Part shown: positions 52,099-58,115 of the stretch, one piece after another
How the letters are laid out: every line of letters starts with the position of its first letter
Numbering within the stretch: position 1 is the stretch's first letter
Assembly: GCA_902521675.1 (NCBI GenBank)
Contig: CABYSP010000008.1
Coordinates: 1 to 58,115, forward strand
Reading direction: 5' to 3'
Source of the DNA: an uncultured Pelagibacteraceae bacterium
GTDB lineage: Bacteria; Pseudomonadota; Alphaproteobacteria; Pelagibacterales; Pelagibacteraceae
Length of the DNA: 58,115 nt
Notes under the pieces: model-generated
The model's input: only the letters and a program-made list of their open reading frames with translations
The model's database searches: none
Told to the model about the DNA's origin: nothing
Program-made: the position numbers and the translations under genes

Positions 52099-52915
52099 AA
52101 ATATTATAAATGAAGCTTGGGAAAATAAAGACCAAATAAGTCAAAATTCAGATAAATCTTTAAAGGATGCTGTTAATCAAATTATTGATGATTTAGATAG
52201 TGGAAAAGCAAGAGTAGCTGAAAAAATCAATGGTGAATGGGTTACTCATCAACATCTTAAAAAAGCAATCATGTTAAGTTTTAGAATGTATCCAATGGAA
52301 AATTTAAATGGTCCTTATAGTAGTTGGTATGACAAAGCTCATTTACTTAAAGGGAAAACAGCTGGATGGACAAAAGAAGATCATGAAAAAGCTGGTTTTA
52401 GAATGGTGCCTAATTCACCTGTAAGAAAAGGATCTTTTGTTGGAAAAAATGCAGTTTTGATGCCGTGTTATGTAAATATTGGAGCATACATTGATGAAGG
52501 AACAATGATGGATACATTTAGTCGTGCAGGAAGTTGTTGTCAGATTGGAAAAAATTGTCATATATCAGCTGGTACAGGAGTTGGAGGTGTATTAGAACCT
52601 GCTCAAGCATTACCAACAATTATTGAAGATAATGTTTTCTTAGGAGCAATGTCCGAGGTAGTAGAAGGCGTAATAGTTGGAGAAGGTTCTGTTCTAAGTA
52701 TGGGAATGTATATTGGACAATCAACAAAAATTGTTAATAGAAAAACTGGTGAAATAACTTATGGAAAAATTCCAGCTTATTCAGTAGTAGTTCCAGGATC
52801 CTTACCTGATAAAAACAATCCACAAGCGCCATCTTTGTATTGTGCGGTAATAATTAAACAAGTTGATGAAAAAACGAGATCAAAAACATCAGTTAACGAT
52901 CTATTAAGAGAATAA
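52088..52915 (+). CDS. dapD: Tetrahydrodipicolinate N-succinyltransferase
   Basis: Succinylates tetrahydrodipicolinate in the DAP/lysine pathway. The 275-residue protein has an N-terminal helical domain and a left-handed beta-helix built from hexapeptide repeats (about 100-235: VGKNAVLMPCYVNIGAYIDEG, then IGKNCHISAGTGVGGVLEP and EDNVFLGAMSEVVEGVIVGEG). Length and repeats match DapD. It precedes dapE by two bases; argD could supply the intervening aminotransferase. Confidence 0.97.
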   Translation: MSIENIINEAWENKDQISQNSDKSLKDAVNQIIDDLDSGKARVAEKINGEWVTHQHLKKAIMLSFRMYPMENLNGPYSSWYDKAHLLKGKTAGWTKEDHEKAGFRMVPNSPVRKGSFVGKNAVLMPCYVNIGAYIDEGTMMDTFSRAGSCCQIGKNCHISAGTGVGGVLEPAQALPTIIEDNVFLGAMSEVVEGVIVGEGSVLSMGMYIGQSTKIVNRKTGEITYGKIPAYSVVVPGSLPDKNNPQAPSLYCAVIIKQVDEKTRSKTSVNDLLRE

Positions 52916-52917
52916 AA

Positions 52918-54075
52918 ATGCAAAAAATTAATGAACTTCAATTAGCTAAAGAGCTAATTAAGTTTCCATCCGTTACAAAAATTGATGCCGGTGTTATTAA
53001 ATTTTTAGAAAAAAAATTAAAAAAGATCGGCTTTAAAACTAAAATTCTCGAGTTTAAAGATAAAAATAGTTATCCTGTAAAAAATCTTTACGCAAGACTT
53101 GGTACCTCAAGTCCAAATTTTTGTTATGCAGGTCATTTGGATGTAGTGCCACCTGGTAATTTGAATGATTGGACTGTTAATCCATTTAAACCTGCTGTTA
53201 AGAAAGGATACCTAATTGGCAGAGGTGCAAATGATATGAAAAGCTCAATAGCTGCGTTTGTAACCGCAGTAAGTAACTTTTCTAAGGAGAATAAAAAATT
53301 TGGTGGCTCTATCAGCCTTCTAATTACTGGAGACGAAGAAGGAATTGCAATTAATGGGACGAAAAAAGTTGTTGAGTATTTAAGAAAAAGAAAAGAAAAA
53401 ATAGATTTTTGCTTGGTAGGAGAACCTACGAATCCAAATAAATTAGGAGAAATGATTAAAATTGGTCGTAGGGGTAGTATGACTGGAAAATTGTCTGTGA
53501 TTGGTATTCAAGGTCATGTTGCTTACCCTAACAGAGCAAACAATCCATCAACAGCTTTAGTCCAAATACTTAAAGAGTTAAAAGAAATTAAATTTGATAA
53601 AGGGACAAAAGATTTTCAACCTACAAATTTAGAAATAACAAAAATTAACATTGATAATTCAGCTGATAATGTAATTCCAGGAATAGCAGGTGCATCCTTT
53701 AATATTAGGTTTAATAACAAACATACATCTCACAAATTAAAGAATAAAATTAATAAAATAATAAAACAAATTTGTAATAAAAATAAATCAAAATACAAAA
53801 TTGAATATAGTGTTTCTGGTGAGGCCTTTTTAACTAAGCCAAACAAAACCACATTTATGATACAAAATACTATTAAGAGAATTACTAAAATTAAACCAAA
53901 ACTATCTACAACTGGTGGTACATCAGATGCTAGATTTATAAGAAAAATAGCTCCATGTTTAGAATTTGGATTAGTAGGAAAAACTATGCATAAGGTTGGA
54001 GAATGTGTGTCCTTATCTGATTTAAAAAGATTAACTTTAATTTATACTAAAATCTTAGATAACTACTTTAAGTGA
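52918..54075 (+). CDS. dapE: Succinyl-diaminopimelate desuccinylase
   Basis: Removes succinate to give LL-DAP. The 385-residue M20 metallopeptidase-fold protein has zinc ligands in AGHLDVVPPG (His73 region), GRGANDMKSS (Asp) and the GDEEGIA pair (Glu-Glu), then EPT and a His near the C-terminus (TMHKVGE). The TTGGTSDARFI motif near residue 335 is the DapE signature. Its TGA overlaps the GTG start of the deacetylase-like gene by three bases. Confidence 0.95.
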   Translation: MQKINELQLAKELIKFPSVTKIDAGVIKFLEKKLKKIGFKTKILEFKDKNSYPVKNLYARLGTSSPNFCYAGHLDVVPPGNLNDWTVNPFKPAVKKGYLIGRGANDMKSSIAAFVTAVSNFSKENKKFGGSISLLITGDEEGIAINGTKKVVEYLRKRKEKIDFCLVGEPTNPNKLGEMIKIGRRGSMTGKLSVIGIQGHVAYPNRANNPSTALVQILKELKEIKFDKGTKDFQPTNLEITKINIDNSADNVIPGIAGASFNIRFNNKHTSHKLKNKINKIIKQICNKNKSKYKIEYSVSGEAFLTKPNKTTFMIQNTIKRITKIKPKLSTTGGTSDARFIRKIAPCLEFGLVGKTMHKVGECVSLSDLKRLTLIYTKILDNYFK

Positions 54076-55001
54076 AAACTGGATTAATTACATCAGATAC
54101 ATCTCAAAATCATGATACAGGTCCTGGGCATCCAGAACAAATAGCAAGAGTATCAGTCATAGTAGAAAATTTTAAAAAACTTAATAACAAAAATCTTATT
54201 TGGAAGAAACCATCTAAAGTTTCTGATGATATTCTATTAACCACACATGAAAATAATTATTTAAATTTAGTAAAAAGTTCTTTTCCAAAAAAAGGTTTTT
54301 CTTCACTTGATGGTGATACAATCATTTCACCTGGAAGCAAAGATGCAACTTTCGATGCAGTTGGATCAATAATTGCTGCAATTGATGGAGTGGAAAAAAA
54401 AGATTTTAGAAATGCATTTTGTGGTGTTCGACCTCCTGGACATCATAGTTCACAAAATAAAGCAGCTGGTTTTTGCATTTTAAATTCAGTGAGTATTGGT
54501 GCAAATTATTTGTTGAAAAAATATAAATATAAAAAAGTTGCAATAATAGATTTTGATGTACATCACGGTAATGGAACACAGGATATTTTTTATGAAAATG
54601 AAAATGTTCTTTTTATATCTACTCACCAATATCCCTACTACCCAGGAACTGGTTCTGAACAAGAAAGAGGTAAATTTAACAACATCTTTAATATACCTTT
54701 GCCAGCTGGCATAAGTTCAGAGGAATATTTAAACGTATTTGACCGTGTATTAAAAAAATTAGAGGAGTTTAGACCAGAGTTTATATTAATTAGCGCTGGT
54801 TTTGACGCCCATGAAGATGACCCCCTCGCTCAATTTAATTTAAAAACAGAGGATTATTTTACTATTACTAAAAGAGTATTAGAGGGTTCTAAAAAGTTTT
54901 GTAATGGAAAAGTTGTTTCAATTTTAGAGGGCGGTTATGACCTAAACGCACTTCGAGACAGCACTAAAAGACATGTTGATGCTCTTTTAGAATTTAATTG
55001 A
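54072..55001 (+). CDS. Histone deacetylase-fold amidohydrolase (AcuC/APAH-like)
   Basis: A 309-residue zinc amidohydrolase of the HDAC/acetoin-utilisation family. The start is GTG 54072 (GTGA overlap with dapE), giving HDTGPGHPEQIARV (14-27). Catalytic His124-His125 (RPPGHHS), zinc ligands Asp162/His164 (IDFDVHHGNGTQD) and Asp245 (AGFDAHEDDPL), and catalytic Tyr289 (EGGY) are all present. Bacterial members act on acetyl-lysine proteins, acetylpolyamines or related amides; which applies here cannot be read from sequence. The SET-domain gene follows 33 bases later. Confidence 0.93.
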   Translation: MKTGLITSDTSQNHDTGPGHPEQIARVSVIVENFKKLNNKNLIWKKPSKVSDDILLTTHENNYLNLVKSSFPKKGFSSLDGDTIISPGSKDATFDAVGSIIAAIDGVEKKDFRNAFCGVRPPGHHSSQNKAAGFCILNSVSIGANYLLKKYKYKKVAIIDFDVHHGNGTQDIFYENENVLFISTHQYPYYPGTGSEQERGKFNNIFNIPLPAGISSEEYLNVFDRVLKKLEEFRPEFILISAGFDAHEDDPLAQFNLKTEDYFTITKRVLEGSKKFCNGKVVSILEGGYDLNALRDSTKRHVDALLEFN

Positions 55002-55034
55002 TAAATCTTAATAAAACTCTAAATAAAAATCTTC

Positions 55035-55526
55035 ATGAAATTATATAAAATAAAAAAGTCTGGAATTGATAATAAAGGTAGAGGACTTTATGCTACTTGT
55101 GACATTAAAGAGGGAACCAAAATAATTGACTATGTTGGAAAACTTATAACAAAAAAGCAAACACAAGACTCTGATAAATACGATAATAGTAAACCAATAT
55201 ATTTATTCACAATAAATAAAAGATACGATCTAGATGGAGATTTTCCATGGAATACCGCGGGTTTAATCAATCATTCTTGTGATAATAATTGTGATTACGA
55301 TGGAAAGGGATTGAAAATATGGGTTAAATCAATCAAGGACATTAAAAAAGGTGAGGAGTTTACCTGTGATTATGGATTTGGTTATGATGAAAACTACAAA
55401 CAATTTCCTTGTAAATGTAAATCAAAAAACTGTTGTGGCTATATTGTGAGAGCTGAGTCTAGATGGCGAATAAACAAAAAATTTGCCATGAGCAATAAAA
55501 ATAAATTAATAAAGAACTCTAAATAA
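55035..55526 (+). CDS. SET-domain lysine methyltransferase with post-SET-like motif
   Basis: 163 residues. The SET core shows GRGLYAT (15-21), NHSCDNNC (79-86) and GEEFTCDYGF (106-115, with Tyr113 at the catalytic tyrosine position). A cysteine cluster CKCKSKNCCG (126-135) follows, like the zinc-binding post-SET segment of eukaryotic enzymes (CxCxxxxC). SAM-dependent methylation of lysine in a cellular protein is the expected activity; the target is unknown. Its 3' end overlaps the convergent truA by 21 bases. Proximity to the HDAC-like gene suggests a shared lysine-modification theme. Confidence 0.9.
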   Translation: MKLYKIKKSGIDNKGRGLYATCDIKEGTKIIDYVGKLITKKQTQDSDKYDNSKPIYLFTINKRYDLDGDFPWNTAGLINHSCDNNCDYDGKGLKIWVKSIKDIKKGEEFTCDYGFGYDENYKQFPCKCKSKNCCGYIVRAESRWRINKKFAMSNKNKLIKNSK

Positions 55527-56246
55527 AAATAAACCGCTTGCTGGTGCAGGAGGTGCACACATTGTTCTTTTTTTTGACTTAAATCTTTTTTCAAAAGTTT
55601 TCAAATCCCATTTCTTTTCCCCCAAGTATTTTAAACAACCAACCATAGATCTAACCTGATGTTGTAAAAAAGATTGAGAACTAAATTGAAAATCAATTTT
55701 ATTTTTTGATGATTTAATACTTATTGATTTTATAGTTTTAATTGGACTTTTTGCATTACAACTTGAAGATCTAAAAGTTGAGTAATCATGGGTTCCTAAT
55801 AACTTTTTTGCACCCTTTTTCATTATTTCTAAATTTAAAGGCCTACGAACATGCCATGCTCTATTTTTTTCAATTATTGGTTGGCTTATTTGATTAAAAA
55901 TAAAGTATTTATAAATTCTTTGTTTTGCTGAAAATCTAGCATGAAATTTATTATTTCTTTTTTTAATATTTTTAATTGCAATGTCTTTTAAATTTAAAAA
56001 ATGATTTATGGATTTTAAAAATTTAATTGTATCGGTTATTTTATTTTTACAATCAAAGTGCGCAGATTGTTCAAATGCATGAACCCCAGCATCAGTTCTT
56101 CCTTGACCATGTAAAACAATTTTTTCTTTTAATAACTTTGATAATTTTTCTTGAATTAATCCTTGAATAGTTGGGCCTTTTTTTTGAATTTGCCATCCTC
56201 TAAAATTTGTCCCTACATACTCAATAAGTATTTGGTATCTGTTCAT
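55506..56246 (-). CDS. truA: tRNA pseudouridine synthase A
   Basis: Makes pseudouridine at tRNA positions 38-40. The 246-residue protein has the catalytic Asp52 in GRTDAGVHA, the N-terminal YVGTNFRGWQIQ and the C-terminal FLQHQVRSMVGCL and APASGLFL motifs. It is last in the conserved def-fmt-truA order, sharing one base with the fmt stop. The tail overlaps the SET-domain gene on the other strand. Confidence 0.96.
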   Translation of the reverse strand: MNRYQILIEYVGTNFRGWQIQKKGPTIQGLIQEKLSKLLKEKIVLHGQGRTDAGVHAFEQSAHFDCKNKITDTIKFLKSINHFLNLKDIAIKNIKKRNNKFHARFSAKQRIYKYFIFNQISQPIIEKNRAWHVRRPLNLEIMKKGAKKLLGTHDYSTFRSSSCNAKSPIKTIKSISIKSSKNKIDFQFSSQSFLQHQVRSMVGCLKYLGEKKWDLKTFEKRFKSKKRTMCAPPAPASGLFLFRVLY

Positions 56247-57169
56247 TATAAAAATGAGCCTTTTTTAATTTGTGTTCCTAAAACAAATTCTCCAATACTT
56301 TGAGGCTTTTTTCCTTGTCTTTGTATTTCTCTAATTTTTATTGATTTTTTATCTCCGCACGAAATTTCTAAATGGTCAGATAAAACCTCACCTGGTTTTC
56401 CTAGTGTTTGTCCAATTTCTGCTTTTAATATTTTATATCTCTCACCGTTAAACATGAAATAAGCTCCTGGTACTGGATAAAGTCCATTTATTTTACCAAT
56501 TATAATTTTAGCATCTTCTTTCCAATTAATCTGCCCCTCAAATTTTTGAATTTTTGGTGCGTATGTCGCTGAAGAGTGATCTTGTTCTATAAAGTTTGCT
56601 TTATCCTCATATATTTCATCGATATTATCTAAAATTTTCTCTGCAGCCAAACTTGATAGCTTTTCATTAATATCTTCAGCGTTTAAATTGTTTTCTATAT
56701 TAATTTTATAAATATTACATACAGGTCCTGTATCTAGTTCCTCTCCTATTTTCATAATACTAATTCCTGTCTCTTTATCTAAATTCATAATTGATCTTTG
56801 AATAGGAGCAGCACCTCTCCATTTTGGAAGAATAGATGCATGTATATTAATAAATCCTTTTTTAGTTAAATTTAAATATGACTTGGGTATAATTTGACCA
56901 TAAGCAACAACTATTACTAAATCTGCTTCTAAAGATTTAAAATACTCTAACTCCTCTAAATTTTCTTTTAATGAATTTGGCGTTCTAAATTCAATGTTTA
57001 AAGTTTCTGAAATTAATTGAATTGGTGACTTGTTAATTTTTTGACCTCTTTTAGATTTTTGAGGTGGTTGTGTATAAACGCAAGAAATAGGATATCCATT
57101 TTGATAAAGTGATTTTAAAATTGGAACAGCGAACATGGGTGTACCCATAAAAACTATTTTCTTTAGCAT
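56246..57169 (-). CDS. fmt: Methionyl-tRNA formyltransferase
   Basis: Formylates Met-tRNAi with 10-formyl-THF. The 307-residue protein begins VFMGTPMFAVPIL and has the catalytic region NIHASILPKWRGAAPIQ (canonical HxSLLPxxRGAAP) and GISIMKIGEELDTGP. The C-terminal OB-like domain (from about residue 210) contains NGLYPVPGAYF. It lies two bases after def, which removes the formyl group; the two form the usual pair. Confidence 0.97.
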   Translation of the reverse strand: MLKKIVFMGTPMFAVPILKSLYQNGYPISCVYTQPPQKSKRGQKINKSPIQLISETLNIEFRTPNSLKENLEELEYFKSLEADLVIVVAYGQIIPKSYLNLTKKGFINIHASILPKWRGAAPIQRSIMNLDKETGISIMKIGEELDTGPVCNIYKINIENNLNAEDINEKLSSLAAEKILDNIDEIYEDKANFIEQDHSSATYAPKIQKFEGQINWKEDAKIIIGKINGLYPVPGAYFMFNGERYKILKAEIGQTLGKPGEVLSDHLEISCGDKKSIKIREIQRQGKKPQSIGEFVLGTQIKKGSFL

Positions 57170-57171
57170 GT

Positions 57172-57690
57172 TTAAAGAACTGCTGCTGTAGATTTTTTCT
57201 TAGATAATTTTTTAATTATCATTGACCTTTTTAATTTTGAAAGATAATCAATAAATAGTATGCCCTCTAAATGGTCCATTTCATGCTGAATACATGTTGC
57301 AAGAAGACCATCTGCCTTTAACAATTTCTTTTGTCCATCATAATCAAGATATTCTACTTCACACTTACTAGGTCTATCAATTTCTGCAAACTGATTTGGC
57401 ACAGAAAGACATCCTTCCTCATAAGTTGCCTTTTCAGGATCCTTATTTTTGATAACCGGATTTACGAAATATCTTGGCTCTTTTTTGCTCTCATCTTTAC
57501 TTATATCAATTACAATAATTCTCTTTGGTACACCAACTTGTATCGCTGCGAGACCAATTCCGTTTGCGTCATACATTGTCTCTAGCATATCATCCATTAA
57601 TTTTTGTTCTTCTTTACCAACACGATCGACTGGTTTAGAAATTTGTCTAAGTAATTTATTAGGTTCTGTTATTATAGTTCTGATAGCCAT
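57172..57690 (-). CDS. def: Peptide deformylase
   Basis: Removes N-formyl from nascent proteins. The 172-residue type I enzyme shows all three motifs: GIGLAAIQ (44-51), EGCLSVP (92-98, with metal ligand Cys94) and QHEMDHLEG (135-143, His136/Glu137/His140). It heads def-fmt-truA and starts 21 bases after the upstream partial gene ends, so it may share that gene's transcript. Confidence 0.98.
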   Translation of the reverse strand: MAIRTIITEPNKLLRQISKPVDRVGKEEQKLMDDMLETMYDANGIGLAAIQVGVPKRIIVIDISKDESKKEPRYFVNPVIKNKDPEKATYEEGCLSVPNQFAEIDRPSKCEVEYLDYDGQKKLLKADGLLATCIQHEMDHLEGILFIDYLSKLKRSMIIKKLSKKKSTAAVL

Positions 57691-57711
57691 AACTTGATTT
57701 TATTATAATTT

Positions 57712-58115
57712 TTATACTTTTAAAGGAAGAACTTTAAGCAATAGTTTGTTTCTAATTAAATCAACATTTAATTGATTTAAAGTATTGATAATAAAATAAA
57801 CTGTATCTTCATCAATATTTTCAATTTTGTCAGGTCCAATTACCTCAATTATTCTCAACAATGCGGCACCAATCTCATTATTATCTATCATTGTTTGAAT
57901 ATCGGCAGGCATTTCTGATTGCTTCACCTCATAAAGACCGTCATATTTTTTTGAAATTTCAACTCCATCAGATTTAAGCGCCTCTAGAAAAATTATATCT
58001 TTTTTTGATAAAGAATATTTTTTATCTTTTTTAATTTTCTTTAAAAATTTATCTAGGTCCTCTTCAATTTTAGATTTTGCATAGTCTCCATTAAAATAAT
58101 TTATAAGTTTTGATT
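57712..58115 (-). CDS. Hypothetical protein, C-terminal fragment (5'-partial)
   Basis: The minus-strand frame is open from the right edge of the window to TAA at 57712, giving at least 133 residues; the GTG at 57927 is internal. The upstream half is Lys/Asp/Ile-rich and the last 70 residues are helical (ALLRIIEVIGPDKIENIDEDTVYFIINTLNQLNV...). The ending resembles a repeat-like helical C-terminus I recall in alphaproteobacterial conserved hypotheticals, but I cannot name the family. It is upstream of def with a 21-base gap, probably in the same operon. Confidence 0.7.
   Translation of the reverse strand, partial: SKLINYFNGDYAKSKIEEDLDKFLKKIKKDKKYSLSKKDIIFLEALKSDGVEISKKYDGLYEVKQSEMPADIQTMIDNNEIGAALLRIIEVIGPDKIENIDEDTVYFIINTLNQLNVDLIRNKLLLKVLPLKV

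Noticed and set aside
1..58115. CRISPR arrays, insertion sequences, integrases, prophage or toxin-antitoxin genes
   Set aside because: No regularly spaced repeats, transposase or integrase motifs were seen on either strand; the MGME1-like nuclease alone is not evidence of a prophage.

Overview
The window is AT-rich, very densely packed bacterial chromosome that looks like a streamlined marine alphaproteobacterium of the SAR11 (Pelagibacterales) type. The reasons are the extreme A/T bias, junctions of only a few bases, a tandem glycine riboswitch directly in front of malate synthase G (an arrangement described for SAR11), and lineage markers such as GcrA, DUF4167, DUF2948, DUF1178 and an alphaproteobacterial-type HisRS paired with a tRNA-His that lacks an encoded G-1. 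I see no rRNA, insertion sequence, prophage or CRISPR array. Both ends cut through genes: an M23 peptidase on the left and an unrecognised protein on the right.

Layout. Bases 1-8260 hold a partial M23 peptidase, a leftward lysC-ispG-prfA-prmC-DUF4167 run, ubiG, DUF1178 and argJ. Bases 8326-17079 hold secA, accA, the glycine riboswitch plus glcB, and the leftward ffs (SRP RNA)-dnaX-ybaB-recR block. Bases 17126-23088 hold pheA/kdsB, a membrane-anchored cytochrome c, argF/argD, gcrA and an NDUFA9-like reductase. Bases 23125-35534 are one long rightward array: RNase D-like, kdsD, lptC, lptB, aroA, cmk, rpsA, ihfB, pyrF, trpF, trpB, trpA, accD, folC. Bases 35531-39147 are a leftward rmuC, RecB/MGME1-like nuclease, exonuclease I-like, thioredoxin run. 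Bases 39212-42521 hold a small membrane ORF and a tRNA-His-hisS-hisZ-hisG unit. Bases 42753-47141 carry cspA, tRNA-Phe, infA, hisD, DUF2948, murA, dcd, a 33-residue coupled ORF and a basic small protein. Bases 47242-55526 hold tRNA-Thr, a VTT membrane protein, rpmH-rnpA-yidD-yidC, argB, a HAD hydrolase, dapD, dapE, a histone-deacetylase-like amidohydrolase and a SET-domain methyltransferase. Bases 55506-58115 are leftward truA-fmt-def and a partial gene.

Most genes are housekeeping: amino acid synthesis (Arg, His, Trp, Lys/DAP, Phe, aromatic), LPS and peptidoglycan precursors, translation initiation and termination, and protein export. No gene-free stretch reaches 300 bases. The longest are 11989-12240 (riboswitch) and 42522-42752 (a candidate small RNA and a terminator).

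The most interesting signals lie inside familiar genes. TrpA and TrpB have lost both partners of the alphaAsp56-betaLys167 contact and carry changes at the catalytic Glu109 equivalent and the carboxylate loop. Cmk lacks the Walker A lysine. AccA ends in a predicted membrane helix. Two of the three tRNAs have non-consensus elbow nucleotides. A eukaryote-like pair (HDAC-fold deacetylase plus SET methyltransferase) sits side by side, and three nuclease or recombination genes form a run. All calls come from reading the sequence and recalled family knowledge; no search was run.
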